Assembly (NCBI RefSeq): GCF_049800835.1
Contig: NZ_JBNAFU010000001.1
Span: 992,001-1,056,000 of the forward strand
DNA: 64,000 nucleotides
From: Dinoroseobacter sp049800835
GTDB lineage: Bacteria > Pseudomonadota > Alphaproteobacteria > Rhodobacterales > Rhodobacteraceae
Reading direction: 5' to 3'
The notes beneath the pieces were generated by a model that worked only from the letters and a program-made list of their open reading frames with translations, was not told the origin of the DNA and made no database searches. Within the stretch, counting starts at the first letter, position 1. Every line of letters begins with the position of its first letter. This document shows positions 25,488-34,794 of the stretch, one piece after another. Both the position numbers and the translations under genes were made by a program.

Positions 25488-26485
25488 GCCTCAACCTCCG
25501 CAGCGGTAGGTTTGAGCCCCTGCATGGGGAACCAGCACGCGGCGCGCCCGCCCGTGTCGCTGATCCTGGGTCCGGGGTCGGCCTGACACCGGTCTTCCAC
25601 CCGAGGGCATCGGGCGGCAAAGGCGCAGCCCGGCGGCAACTGCCCAAGGCGCGGCATGGACCCCGGAATCTGGTGCAACCGTTTCCGTCCCTTGGAGGCC
25701 AGCGGCGTAGAGCCCATCAAGCCATAAGTATACGGATGACGCGGGTCGGTGATGACATCGCGTACCGGGCCCAGTTCTGCCAATCGCCCTGCATACATGA
25801 CCGCGACCCGGTCTGCGGTTTCGGCAATCACGCCCATGTCATGAGTGATCAGCATGACGGCCGTCCCGCGTTCGCGACACAACCGCTTCAGCAATGCGAT
25901 GATTTGCGCCTGAACCGACACATCCAGCGCGGTTGTCGGCTCATCGGCGATGACGAGGCTGGGCTCGGCACACAGCGCCAGCGCGATCACGACCCGTTGC
26001 CGCATGCCCCCGGAGAATTCATGCGGATAGGAATTGACGCGCTGGCGGGCGGCGGGAATGCCGACCTCTTCCAGCGCCTTGACCGCACGCTCCTCGGCTT
26101 CTTCCCGGGAGATCGGGAGGTGTTCCAGCATGGTTTCAGTCAATTGATCCCCGATCCTGAGCAACGGGTTGAGAGAGGTCAGCGGATCTTGAAACACCAT
26201 CCCGATTTCCTTGCCACGCAAGCGCCGCATCTGCTCGCGAGACAAGCTGTCTATCCGCTGCCCGTTGAGCAAAATCTCCCCGCTCGTGATCCGGGCCGGT
26301 GGCGTGAGCAGGCCAATCACGGCGTTGCCTGCCATCGATTTCCCCGCACCCGACTCGCCGACAACACCCAGAATTTCACCCGCAGCAATGTCGTATGAAA
26401 CAGCGTCGACGGGCCGCAGCAACGCGTGCCGGGTCGGAATCTCCACGACAAGATCGCGGATCGAGAGCACAGGATCAGTTTGCAA
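25484..26485 (-). CDS. dppD: dipeptide/oligopeptide ABC transporter ATPase, DppD-like
   Basis: Protein of 333 aa. Walker A is GESGAGKSMAGN, signature FSGGMRQRVVIALAL and Walker B LVIADEPTTALDVSVQ. The C-terminus has the four-cysteine segment typical of OppD/DppD (PPGCAFAARCPRVEDRC). The most plausible start is TTG 26485, preceded by AGAAGG, since there is no ATG at the N-terminus before the conserved LSIRDLVVEI. It lies 65 bp downstream of the inserted membrane-protein gene. Confidence 0.88.
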   Translation of the reverse strand: MQTDPVLSIRDLVVEIPTRHALLRPVDAVSYDIAAGEILGVVGESGAGKSMAGNAVIGLLTPPARITSGEILLNGQRIDSLSREQMRRLRGKEIGMVFQDPLTSLNPLLRIGDQLTETMLEHLPISREEAEERAVKALEEVGIPAARQRVNSYPHEFSGGMRQRVVIALALCAEPSLVIADEPTTALDVSVQAQIIALLKRLCRERGTAVMLITHDMGVIAETADRVAVMYAGRLAELGPVRDVITDPRHPYTYGLMGSTPLASKGRKRLHQIPGSMPRLGQLPPGCAFAARCPRVEDRCQADPGPRISDTGGRAACWFPMQGLKPTAAEVEA

Positions 26486-26550
26486 TTTGCTTACCTTCTT
26501 CCTATATTTTTACCAGTGATGCCGGACACATCCGGCGTAGCAGGAGATCA

Positions 26551-27522
26551 TCATGACGGGCCCAAAACCAACGGTTTGACGTCGTACCCGATCGCGCGCG
26601 TGTAGTCAGCGAGCGCGTCTTGTGGGTCTATACGCGCCAGTTCTTCAAATATTTCAGCGGCCTCTTCCGCGTTGTTGAAGCGCGTCCCATCTCCGCTCCG
26701 GATGAGTGTTGCAACCGCCTTATTATCATCCACATCCGACAGCAGACGTGCTGCGGCCGACCGGACATCACCGGTTGTCGGCAGATCCACCTGACCTTTG
26801 TCGATCAGATATGCCCTCAGCACCGCTTGCGCTCGAAGTGCTGCAAGCAGCGTCGTACGCCCGATCTCGCGGTAGTACACGACGGCCATCTTCTGGCGCT
26901 GAACTGCGATGCCGTTGAAGGCGCCGTCGCTCATGCGCTGCAAATAACGGTTCAGATAGAGATCGTTCTGGTAATAGCGCACCAGCGCGCGAATGACCGC
27001 ATCGGGAAGTTCGTAAAGGCGGTCGGTATGATTGTCGAAAATGATATTCGGTTCCAGTGCTATACCACGCGGCATGGCTGTGGAACTGCCCGACGCGTCC
27101 AGAGCGTTATCAAGATTCGACCGGTCGACGGAGAGTTGATCCAGAATAGCGTCGTGGGTGAACTGCTCCGTCAGTCGCGACGCGCTTTCGCGGATCTCTG
27201 CACGCAAGGCGACCGCAAGGTTCACACGAAACCGCAGACGCTCCTGTTTGGCGTGGGCGTCTTCGCTCTCTCGTTCGGCGCGACGTTCATCTTCGCGCGC
27301 GGACTGTTGCCGGTTGAAGAGCAACACACCGACAATGGCGGACACCAATGTGCCAAGCACAGATAGTACCGAACCCACGAGGATGACCTGCGTGCGCGTA
27401 CCGTCCGACCACAACAGTTGCGCGAAAGGCCAAAGCACCGCGAACACGACCAGCGCCCCGCCAAGCAGCAGAAAGCCACCGAAGCCCTGGCTGAAGTCGC
27501 GGTCTGCACCCGGCCTTGCCAC
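26551..27522 (-). CDS. two-helix membrane protein of unknown function inside the dpp operon
   Basis: Protein of 323 aa. Two N-terminal membrane helices (about 14-35 and 45-68) are followed by a charged coiled-coil stretch (about 70-95: QQSAREDERRAERESED) and a soluble helical domain to the end. I do not recognise the family. It starts with GTG directly after the dppC stop codon, so translation is coupled to the permease. It may be an accessory of the transporter or an unrelated passenger gene. It is not a usual dpp/opp component. Confidence 0.75.
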   Translation of the reverse strand: MARPGADRDFSQGFGGFLLLGGALVVFAVLWPFAQLLWSDGTRTQVILVGSVLSVLGTLVSAIVGVLLFNRQQSAREDERRAERESEDAHAKQERLRFRVNLAVALRAEIRESASRLTEQFTHDAILDQLSVDRSNLDNALDASGSSTAMPRGIALEPNIIFDNHTDRLYELPDAVIRALVRYYQNDLYLNRYLQRMSDGAFNGIAVQRQKMAVVYYREIGRTTLLAALRAQAVLRAYLIDKGQVDLPTTGDVRSAAARLLSDVDDNKAVATLIRSGDGTRFNNAEEAAEIFEELARIDPQDALADYTRAIGYDVKPLVLGPS

Positions 27523-28485
27523 TTAGCGCAGCCTCGGGTTCAACGCGTCGCGCAGCCAGTCGCCCAGCAAATTCACACTCAATGCCAGCGCCAGCAACGT
27601 GATGGCTGGAAACAGAAGGATCCACCACTCTCCCGAGAACAAGAAGCCCTGCCCGATACGGATCAATGTGCCAAGGGAGGGCTGTGTGGGTGGTGCGCCG
27701 ACGCCCAAGAAGGACAGCGTTGCCTCTGCAATGATTGCCAGGGCGAGGGAGATGGTGGCGATAACGAGCACTGGCGACAGCACGTTTGGCAGGATGTGGC
27801 GCAGCATGATTGCGCCGGACCCGCGCCCGATAAGGCGTGCTGCCTGAACATACTCCTTGTTCTTTTCCACCAGCGTTGCGCCGCGCACGACGCGGGCGAA
27901 CTGCACCCAGTCCGACAAGCCGATGGCCAGGATAAGCACCCAGATCGCCATCTGGTCGCGGTACTCAACCGGGGTGATGCCCTTGGCGATGCCAAAGATA
28001 AGCATCGCCACGAGGATCGCCGGAAAGGTCAGCTGCACGTCAGCCACACGCATGATCAGCGTTTCGACCCAGCCCCCCACATAGCCCGCGATCAGGCCCA
28101 GCGTGACGCCGAGGACAAGCGCAAAGCCAACGGCGGCGAAGCCGACGAACAGCGACACGCGCATGCCATACAGGATGGTGGAGAACACATCGCGCCCCTG
28201 ATCATCCGTGCCCAACCAGAAGACGTCGCCTGTGAATGCATTTGGCTCCATCGGTTTCGAAAACCCGTTCATCAGGTTCAGCGAGGCCGGGTTGAACGGA
28301 TCGTATGGTGCGACCCACGGCGCGAAAACAGCGGACAGGACCAGAACCAGGACGACAAAGGCGGACACAACGGCGACGGGAGACCGGCGGAAGCTGTAGG
28401 CGACATCGCTGTCCCAAGCCACGGCAAGTCGGGACTTGGCGCGCACCTCCGGGACGACAGGGGTCTCTTGCGGCAGATCGGTCAT
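27523..28485 (-). CDS. dppC: dipeptide-type ABC permease, DppC-like
   Basis: Protein of 320 aa. An N-terminal cytoplasmic stretch precedes a first helix (about 37-57), a periplasmic loop containing PYDPFNPASL and LGTDDQGRDVFSTILYG, both standard in DppC/OppC, and five further helices. The EAA-type coupling segment is EYVQAARLIGRGSGAIMLRH. Start ATG 28485 overlaps the dppB stop by 1 bp. Confidence 0.92.
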   Translation of the reverse strand: MTDLPQETPVVPEVRAKSRLAVAWDSDVAYSFRRSPVAVVSAFVVLVLVLSAVFAPWVAPYDPFNPASLNLMNGFSKPMEPNAFTGDVFWLGTDDQGRDVFSTILYGMRVSLFVGFAAVGFALVLGVTLGLIAGYVGGWVETLIMRVADVQLTFPAILVAMLIFGIAKGITPVEYRDQMAIWVLILAIGLSDWVQFARVVRGATLVEKNKEYVQAARLIGRGSGAIMLRHILPNVLSPVLVIATISLALAIIAEATLSFLGVGAPPTQPSLGTLIRIGQGFLFSGEWWILLFPAITLLALALSVNLLGDWLRDALNPRLR

Positions 28486-29471
28486 CAGTGTCCTCCGACA
28501 GTGCTGCGATCGGCGCGCAGACGCGGATCAATCGCGAAATAAAGCAGATCAACGATCAGGTTTATTCCGACAAACAGCACCGAGATGAGCATCAGGTAGG
28601 CGGCCATGACCGGAATATCGACAAACTGGATCGCGTTGATGAAGAGCAAGCCCACGCCCGGCCATTGAAACACGGTCTCGGTGATGATTGCGAACGCGAT
28701 GATGGAGCCGAGTTGCAACCCCGTGACCGTGATTACAGGCACCAATGTGTTCTTGAGTGCGTGACGGAAATTCACTGTCTTCTCGCGCAGCCCGCGCGCG
28801 CGGGCAAACCGAATATAGTCCGCGCGCAGCACTTCCAGCATCTCGGATCGGACCAGACGCATGATCAAGGTCATCTGATACAGACCCAAAGTAATGGCCG
28901 GGAGTATGAGCGCCTTGAGCCCGCTAGACGTGAGGAACCCCGTCGTCCAGCCGCCCAGATCCACGACTTCCCCACGCCCGAAACTGGGCAGCCAGTTCAG
29001 TTCCACCGCGAAGATGTAGATCAAAAGGATGCCGATCAGAAACGTCGGCAAAGACACACCGATCAGTGAGACGGACATGATGACGCTGGAGGCCCAGCCA
29101 TCGCGCCGGATTGCCGTGAAGATGCCCAGAAGGATCCCGAACCCGATCGCGAATAATCCCGATACCGCGGCGAGTTCCAGCGTGGCCGGCGCACGTTCCA
29201 GCAGGATTTCCGCCACCGGCCGCGACTGCCTGTAGGAAATCCCCAGGTCCCCCTGCATCGCGCGGCTCAGAAAGTTCCAATATTGCACCAGAAACGGATC
29301 ATCGAGGCCCAGTTGAGTCCGCAGCCTCTCGATATCCTCAAGGGTGCGCTCCTGACCCAGCAGGTTGTCGATCGGATCGCCGACGAAACGGAACATCGAG
29401 AACGCCACAAGTCCGACAATCAAAAGTACGACGAACGACTGAAAGACCCGGCGAATGATATAGGCCAGCAT
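28485..29471 (-). CDS. dppB: dipeptide-type ABC permease, DppB-like
   Basis: Protein of 328 aa. The typical DppB/OppB start (YIIRRVFQSFVVLLIVGLVAF) is followed by a periplasmic loop with QLGLDDPFLVQYWNFLS and GDLGISYRQSRPV, then five more helices. The coupling loop is DYIRFARARGLREKTVNFRH. It begins 131 bp after the binding-protein stop, with a hairpin between, and overlaps dppC. It forms half of the membrane pore. Confidence 0.92.
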   Translation of the reverse strand: MLAYIIRRVFQSFVVLLIVGLVAFSMFRFVGDPIDNLLGQERTLEDIERLRTQLGLDDPFLVQYWNFLSRAMQGDLGISYRQSRPVAEILLERAPATLELAAVSGLFAIGFGILLGIFTAIRRDGWASSVIMSVSLIGVSLPTFLIGILLIYIFAVELNWLPSFGRGEVVDLGGWTTGFLTSSGLKALILPAITLGLYQMTLIMRLVRSEMLEVLRADYIRFARARGLREKTVNFRHALKNTLVPVITVTGLQLGSIIAFAIITETVFQWPGVGLLFINAIQFVDIPVMAAYLMLISVLFVGINLIVDLLYFAIDPRLRADRSTVGGH

Positions 29472-29552
29472 GGCACCCCCACCATTTGATCAGGCAGTGT
29501 TCCCCTGCCGCGTGGTCAGCGTCAAGAGCCCCCGGGCCGGAGCGTTACGTCA

Positions 29553-29586
29553 GGCCGCCGCCACGCGTCAGTCGCAGCAGGCGGCC
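29553..29586. terminator. hairpin between the binding-protein gene and dppB
   Basis: GGCCGCC (29553-29559) and GGCGGCC (29580-29586) form a perfect 7-bp stem with a 20-nt loop. It lies 17 bp beyond the binding-protein stop on the minus strand. A T-run adjoins it only in plus orientation, so on the operon strand it more likely stabilises the upstream message than ends transcription. Confidence 0.4.
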
Positions 29587-29602
29587 CGTTTTTTCGGCAT
29601 GC

Positions 29603-31168
29603 TCAGTTTACAGTCACCCAGCGCAGGATGAAGAAGTTGTCCGGTCGTTGGGTCAGCGAAATATTGCCCTGCGCCCCCCAGAGCAACGGCTGGACGTACA
29701 AGGGTACATAGGCGGCGTCTTCCTGAAGGATCGCGGTCACTTCGTCCAGCATCGCCTGGCGGGTCGGCTCGTCGATTTCCGATTGGATCAGCGGCAGAAG
29801 CTCGTCGACCCGCGCGTTGGAGTAACCGCCGAAATTCCAGCTTCCCAGCTTCGTTTCATCGTTCGGCGTGGCTGCAAGGAACCGTACCGGGTGTTCGGCG
29901 TCGAACGTGCCAGGCGACCAGCCAAGCAGATACATGTCGAAATCGTCTTCGCGCAGACGCGGCCAGTACCCGCGCACGGGCATCGCTTCCAGTTGCGCCT
30001 CGAGTCCGACCTGAGCGAGCATGGAGGTGATCGCCTGACACACGGCCTCGTCATTCAGATACCGGTCATTGGGACATTTCAGCCCGAACGAGAACCCATC
30101 CGGATACCCCGCCTCCGCCAGCGCGGCACGCGCCGCATCCGGGTCGTGGGTGTAGGTCGCGGCGTTGGCCTTGGAATACCCGCGCATCGCCGGGCTGACC
30201 ATCTGGCTGACAGCCTCCGCATTGCCCCGCATGATCGTTTGCAGGATCGCAGGCACGTTGATGGCCTGCGCGACCGCGCGACGGACACGCGGATCGGTGA
30301 ACGGGTTGCCGGGATCATCGGTGACAGAGTATTTCAGCGCGTCCGCCTCATGCGCAAAACCCAGCATGATCACGCGCGCCTCGATCCCCTGGATCACCTG
30401 AACACCTGGTTGTTGCGAAAGACGGGCCGCATCCTGGATGGGCACCGGGTTGATCATGTCGATATCGCCCGACAAAAGCGCGGCCACCGCTGTTGCGGGG
30501 TTCTGGATCGGGGTGAACTCCGCACGTGTGATGTTGTGATCCACCTCGCCCCACCAGGCGTCGAACGGCTGCAATTCCGTGCGCAGACCCGGCTCGCGGG
30601 CAGTCACGCGAAATGCGCCGGTGCCATTGGTGTTCAGCGTTGCGAAGTTGCCTTGTTCCTTGTCCGGGCGGGTTGTTTCGTTTGCCTCTGCCCAACCGCT
30701 GTCCATGATCATCCAGTTCGCAATGCTGTCGGGAAAGATCGGATTGGGCGCAGTGGTCAGAATGTCGACAGTGAAATCATCCACGACACGCACCTCCGAG
30801 ACCGGCGCAAACCAGCTGCGGGTGTCGGATTGCTCGGATGATGCCCGCTCATAGGAAAACAGCACATCCTCTGCCGTGAACGCCGCCCCGTCGTGAAACG
30901 TCACCCCCTCGCGAAGGGTGAAGCGCCACCCCTCTCCGTCGCCGATAGGCTCCCAGGACGTGGCAAGCGCCGGCTCGACAGCCATATCGCGCCCCCGGCG
31001 CACCAAACCTTCGTAGACATTGTTGAGGAACCCCAGCACCGGTGCCGAATTGACCGCGTGGGGGTCCATTGTTTGCGGATCGGTGGTCGATGACCAGCGA
31101 AATTCCTCGGCGGCGGCGGGCAGTGCGGTGCATATCGCTAGCACACTTGCGGTGAAACGGTTGAACAT
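29603..31168 (-). CDS. dppA: dipeptide-type ABC transporter substrate-binding protein (SBP family 5)
   Basis: Protein of 521 aa with a signal peptide ending near residue 20 (ALPAAAEEF). Family-5 hallmarks include the start of the mature domain (WSSTTDPQTMDPHAVNS), LATSWEPIGDGEGWRFTLREGVTFHDG (cited as WRFTLREGVTFHDG) and FTAEDVLFSYERA. It captures substrate in the periplasm for DppBCDF encoded directly downstream. I chose ATG 31168 with GGGGG upstream. A paralogue is encoded at 33211-34794. Confidence 0.92.
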   Translation of the reverse strand: MFNRFTASVLAICTALPAAAEEFRWSSTTDPQTMDPHAVNSAPVLGFLNNVYEGLVRRGRDMAVEPALATSWEPIGDGEGWRFTLREGVTFHDGAAFTAEDVLFSYERASSEQSDTRSWFAPVSEVRVVDDFTVDILTTAPNPIFPDSIANWMIMDSGWAEANETTRPDKEQGNFATLNTNGTGAFRVTAREPGLRTELQPFDAWWGEVDHNITRAEFTPIQNPATAVAALLSGDIDMINPVPIQDAARLSQQPGVQVIQGIEARVIMLGFAHEADALKYSVTDDPGNPFTDPRVRRAVAQAINVPAILQTIMRGNAEAVSQMVSPAMRGYSKANAATYTHDPDAARAALAEAGYPDGFSFGLKCPNDRYLNDEAVCQAITSMLAQVGLEAQLEAMPVRGYWPRLREDDFDMYLLGWSPGTFDAEHPVRFLAATPNDETKLGSWNFGGYSNARVDELLPLIQSEIDEPTRQAMLDEVTAILQEDAAYVPLYVQPLLWGAQGNISLTQRPDNFFILRWVTVN

Positions 31169-31288
31169 GGGACCCCCTGTGATCGGACGCGCGCCTTTGC
31201 GGCGCATTGCGCGCGAGTGTGACGCCGGATCGCCACCGGGTCATTGGCAAAACCGCCCGTTCACAGGGGTGTGATGACCTCGCACGGC

Positions 31289-31765
31289 TCAGGGTTTTGG
31301 AACCACTCCATAGGTGTCATGGGCGATCGCCTGCCGCTCCGCCTCGGTTCGATGCGGGAAAATCGTGTAGCTTGGCGCGCGAATGCGCGCGGTCCGTTCC
31401 ACATCGACCACAATAAGCTGGCGAACCGGGTAATCGTCGCCGGCCATGGCGAGTACCACTGCGCCAATGCGGCGAAACTCTGTGCTGTCAGGTCCGACCA
31501 ATTGCGCACGCCCATAAAGTTTATGCCCGCGTTGCCGAAAGACATCCACGAAACTGACGCAAACGCGCGGGTCAGCGCGGATGTTGCGCACCGAGTTGGG
31601 CGAGGCGATCTCGGCAATCACGACCCGGTCCGGACCGCTCGGCGCCCAGATCTGCTTGGGACTGACACTGGGCCAACCGTCCGCATCGGTTGTCGCCAAC
31701 CAGCACAGAACCGATGTTTCGGCCTCGTCCAGTATCTCGGACGTAAAAAGCTGTGTGTCAGTCAT
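31289..31765 (-). CDS. pyridoxamine 5'-phosphate oxidase-like flavin-binding protein
   Basis: Protein of 158 aa with a split-barrel PNPOx-like fold: LCWLATTDADGWPSVSPKQIWAP, cited as LATTDADGWPSVSPK, then VVIAEIASPNSVRNIRADPRVCVSFVD. It lacks the C-terminal dimerisation segment of true PdxH, so it is a generic FMN-binding family member rather than the vitamin B6 enzyme. I chose ATG 31765. It overlaps the cupin gene by 8 bp, indicating one transcript with that gene. Confidence 0.8.
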   Translation of the reverse strand: MTDTQLFTSEILDEAETSVLCWLATTDADGWPSVSPKQIWAPSGPDRVVIAEIASPNSVRNIRADPRVCVSFVDVFRQRGHKLYGRAQLVGPDSTEFRRIGAVVLAMAGDDYPVRQLIVVDVERTARIRAPSYTIFPHRTEAERQAIAHDTYGVVPKP

Positions 31766-32231
31766 AGGGAACCCCCAGTTTTGAGGTGAAGACCCATTTC
31801 CCATCGACAAGGTGGGCCTCCAGATCGTCATTCGGATAGCGCCCTTCGTCCCCGGCCGTGCGATCCCCGATTTCGAGGTACCGGACAGTGTCCCAGGTCT
31901 CGTTCACCAGATGATGCGCGATCCCGGCCGCAGGGAAGCCCGCGCACATGCCCGGTGCCAGCACGATCTCGCCCTGATCCGTTTTCAGGGTCGGATACCC
32001 GTCCAGGACATACACGAACTCATCCTGTTTGGTGTGACGGTGCAGCAAGGCGGATTGCGCGCCCGGAGCCAGTTCCGTGAGGTTCACACCGAAGTTGCGC
32101 ACGCCGAACACATTGCCAAGCTGGCGCTTTGTCCGACCTGCAACGACACTGTCGAACGGGGGCGGATAGGCGGATTTGCTTATGCGCGGCGGAACGTTCA
32201 AGGCGGCAATTGCCAAGGGGGGATGGGGCAT
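31758..32231 (-). CDS. cupin-domain protein
   Basis: Protein of 157 aa. Cupin motif 1 appears as SALLHRHTKQDEFVYVLDG, with metal-binding His, His and Glu, and motif 2 as APGMCAGFPAAGIAHHLVN with His. The tail reads YLEIGDRTAGDEGRYPNDD, a pattern common in roseobacter cupins. Function unknown: possibly a small-molecule dioxygenase, an isomerase or a sugar-binding regulator. It is sandwiched between the AraC-type regulator gene (18 bp upstream) and the PNPOx-like gene. Confidence 0.85.
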   Translation of the reverse strand: MPHPPLAIAALNVPPRISKSAYPPPFDSVVAGRTKRQLGNVFGVRNFGVNLTELAPGAQSALLHRHTKQDEFVYVLDGYPTLKTDQGEIVLAPGMCAGFPAAGIAHHLVNETWDTVRYLEIGDRTAGDEGRYPNDDLEAHLVDGKWVFTSKLGVPYD

Positions 32232-32248
32232 ATTGGGTTCCTGTCTTG

Positions 32249-33043
32249 TCAGCCTGAAGGAGGTTTGCGCACGTCGCCCGGCGCCATTCCGAACCGGGCG
32301 CGAAACCGTTGCGAAAACCGCGAGGGCGAAGTGTAGCCAACCGCATGCGCGACCGAGGCGATCGGCCAGCGCGTGGTCTGAAGCAGGTGCAGGCCAGAGG
32401 CCAGACGCAACTCACGCAGCACGAAACTGAAAGCGGTTCCTTCGGCGCGCAGTCTGCGACGTATCGTGGAAGAGCTTATGCCAAGTGTGGCTGCCGCGCG
32501 CTCGGCTGTCCATGACCGGGAGATATCGGCGGCCAGACACTCCCTGAGCGTATCGGCAAAGCGTGTCGGCCTCGGATGGGGCAGGCACGCGCCGACAAGG
32601 GCCAGTTCCAGCGCAAGCCGCTCCGAAAGAAGATCAGTTCGCGGCTTCGGGGCGCCATTTGCAAGGCCCAGCATTGCGGCCTCGAAGGCCGCCGCGACCT
32701 CCGGTCCGGCAGCACAGGATTGAACGGTTTCCGCGCGGCCAAGAAGCATCGGATCGAACCTTGAATAGGCCGCTTCGAACACTGCACGGGAAAACGCGAG
32801 GGCGGTTGCCGCATAGCCCATACCGGGTTCCGGCAGGTTCTCGACGGTCATTTCGGTATGCTCTGGCAAAATCACGTAGGACCCGGCGCCGACAGAAAGC
32901 GTGTCTGCCCCGGCGCCGACCTTCTTTTCCCCCAACTCGACACGGATGACCCCCGGAAAAGGGCTGACGATCCGGTCGAACCGGGCCTGCCGGTACTGGC
33001 GAATATGCAAGCCCGGCATGATATCCTGAACAGAGGCGGTCAT
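32249..33043 (-). CDS. AraC-family transcriptional regulator
   Basis: Protein of 264 aa. The N-terminal cupin-like sensing half (about 1-150) includes AGSYVILPEHTEMTV. The C-terminal double HTH (about 165-262) has SWTAERAAATLGISSSTIRRRLRAEG (cited as AAATLGISSSTIRRRL) and VAHAVGYTSPSRFSQRFRARFG. It is first in the tight regulator-cupin-PNPOx set and probably controls it. No ribosome site is obvious in front of ATG 33043. Confidence 0.88.
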   Translation of the reverse strand: MTASVQDIMPGLHIRQYRQARFDRIVSPFPGVIRVELGEKKVGAGADTLSVGAGSYVILPEHTEMTVENLPEPGMGYAATALAFSRAVFEAAYSRFDPMLLGRAETVQSCAAGPEVAAAFEAAMLGLANGAPKPRTDLLSERLALELALVGACLPHPRPTRFADTLRECLAADISRSWTAERAAATLGISSSTIRRRLRAEGTAFSFVLRELRLASGLHLLQTTRWPIASVAHAVGYTSPSRFSQRFRARFGMAPGDVRKPPSG

Positions 33044-33163
33044 GGGGTCAGGCTACTGCGGCGGGCTCGCGCGAACCACAGCCGGTTTGCGCCCGAGCGG
33101 ATCAATCCGCGCCTTTTGCGATCAACTGAACACGGTTGACCACAGGAATGATCGAAAAATGCA

Positions 33164-33191
33164 AAACGCCGGGCCATACGACCCGGCGTTT
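33164..33191 (-). terminator. rho-independent terminator of the second binding-protein gene
   Basis: AAACGCCGGG (33164-33173) and CCCGGCGTTT (33182-33191) form a perfect 10-bp stem with an 8-nt loop, followed on the minus strand by a T-rich tract. It lies 20 bp past the stop of the second dppA-like gene and isolates it from the AraC set. Confidence 0.8.
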
Positions 33192-33210
33192 GTCGTCATG
33201 TTCGGGCCCG

Positions 33211-34794
33211 TCAGTTTAGTTCGAAGAACTTGAACTTTGGCTGGTCTTCCGGATCCACGTTCGGATACTTGACGTTCGCCTTGCCACCCCAGTTCAGCAC
33301 CTGATGGTGTACCGGGATGTAAAGCTGCTGTTCCTGCACGACATTCCAGATTTCCGAGATCGTAGCATTCCGCGCAGCCAGATCGGTCTCGGAGGCGAGG
33401 CTCACGATCTTCGCATCAACGTCCGCATCGCTGAAGCCGGTGCCATTCCATGATCCGCGATCTCCACCACGGGTGTGAACGAGGAAGTTGAAGATATACT
33501 CGGAATCGTAGGTCGGCACCCCCCAGCCCAGCATGTAGAAATCCGTCTCGCCATTCTGAATGAGAGGGAAGTGCTGCGCCTTTGGTTTCGCATCAAGGTT
33601 CACGGTCACCCCGATCTGGCCCAACATGCCGACTGCCGCCTGACAAATGGCTTCGTCGTTGATGTAGCGGTCATTCGGGCAATCGAGCTGGATCGAGAAC
33701 CCGTCCGCGTAGCCTGCCTCGGCCATCAGCGCCTTGGCCGCCTCGACATCGGTCGACGACATGGCGTCCATTTCGGCGGTCCAGCCGTTTACGAAGGGCG
33801 GTGCGATCATGCCGGCGGGCGCGGACTGGCCGCGCATCACGACTTGCTGGATCGCATCGCGGTTGATGGCCATCGACATTGCCTTGCGCACACGGACATC
33901 GGCAAGCGGGTTGGCGCCTTCGACGCTGTCACGGGTTATGTCATCAGCCCCGGAGTTCATTCCGAAGAAGATCACGCGGTTCTGCGGGGCGGTCCGGATC
34001 TCCAGCCCATCCGTACCAGCGACTCGGCCCAGATCCTGCACCGGCACATCCTGAATGAAATCGACTTCGCCCGACAGAAGCGCCGCGACACGGGTCGCCG
34101 CGTTCTGGATCGGCGTATAGATCACCTCCGTGACCTGCATCGGGAACTCGCCGGATCCCCAGTAGGTCTCGCTGGCCTGAATGACCGTGCGCACGTCAGG
34201 CTCGCGGACCACCAGCTTGTAAGGGCCGGTGCCGTTTGCGTTGGTCGCGGCAAAGGTCGTTTCGCCATTGGCGATGTCCTGCACCTTCGTCACGCCGTTC
34301 GCTTCGGTCCAGCCCTTGTCCATGATGAACAGGTTGGTGAAGTTGTTGGGCAGGATCGGGTTCGGTCCATCGGTGACGAACTCCACGGTGTAGTCGTCCA
34401 CCGCGCGAATTTCGGTGATCGATGTCAGGAGTTCCTTCATCGCCGACGTTTCGGATTTTGCCCGCTCAAACGAGAACACGACATCTTCGGCGGTAAAGTC
34501 AGCGCCGTCCTGAAAAACCACGCCCTCGCGCAGCTTGAACACCCAGACGGTTGGGTCGTCGTCCTTGGGCCCCCATTCGGTGGCCAGCGCGCCCTGGAAC
34601 TGACCAAACATGTCGCGGATGATCAGCGGCTCGTAGATCTGGTGCGCCAGCGCGTGGGTCGGTCCTTCGTTCTGCGCGTGGGGGTCCAGCGTCAGGCTGT
34701 CGCCCGCACGGGCCCAACGCAGCGTCTCGGCGCTGGCGAGGATCGGCGTGAGGACAAGGGCCGAGGTCGCCAGCAAAAGAGTGAGGTTTTTCAT
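33211..34794 (-). CDS. second dipeptide-type substrate-binding protein (SBP family 5)
   Basis: Protein of 527 aa with a signal peptide (about 1-22, ILASAETLRW). Family-5 hallmarks include RAGDSLTLDPHAQNEGPTHA, WVFKLREGVVFQDGADFTAE and VVFSFERAKSE. It is clearly paralogous to the protein encoded at 29603-31168 throughout its length. It has its own terminator and no permease genes of its own, so it is probably an alternative receptor for the DppBCDF set downstream. I chose ATG 34794 with a GGGAG site. Confidence 0.9.
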   Translation of the reverse strand: MKNLTLLLATSALVLTPILASAETLRWARAGDSLTLDPHAQNEGPTHALAHQIYEPLIIRDMFGQFQGALATEWGPKDDDPTVWVFKLREGVVFQDGADFTAEDVVFSFERAKSETSAMKELLTSITEIRAVDDYTVEFVTDGPNPILPNNFTNLFIMDKGWTEANGVTKVQDIANGETTFAATNANGTGPYKLVVREPDVRTVIQASETYWGSGEFPMQVTEVIYTPIQNAATRVAALLSGEVDFIQDVPVQDLGRVAGTDGLEIRTAPQNRVIFFGMNSGADDITRDSVEGANPLADVRVRKAMSMAINRDAIQQVVMRGQSAPAGMIAPPFVNGWTAEMDAMSSTDVEAAKALMAEAGYADGFSIQLDCPNDRYINDEAICQAAVGMLGQIGVTVNLDAKPKAQHFPLIQNGETDFYMLGWGVPTYDSEYIFNFLVHTRGGDRGSWNGTGFSDADVDAKIVSLASETDLAARNATISEIWNVVQEQQLYIPVHHQVLNWGGKANVKYPNVDPEDQPKFKFFELN

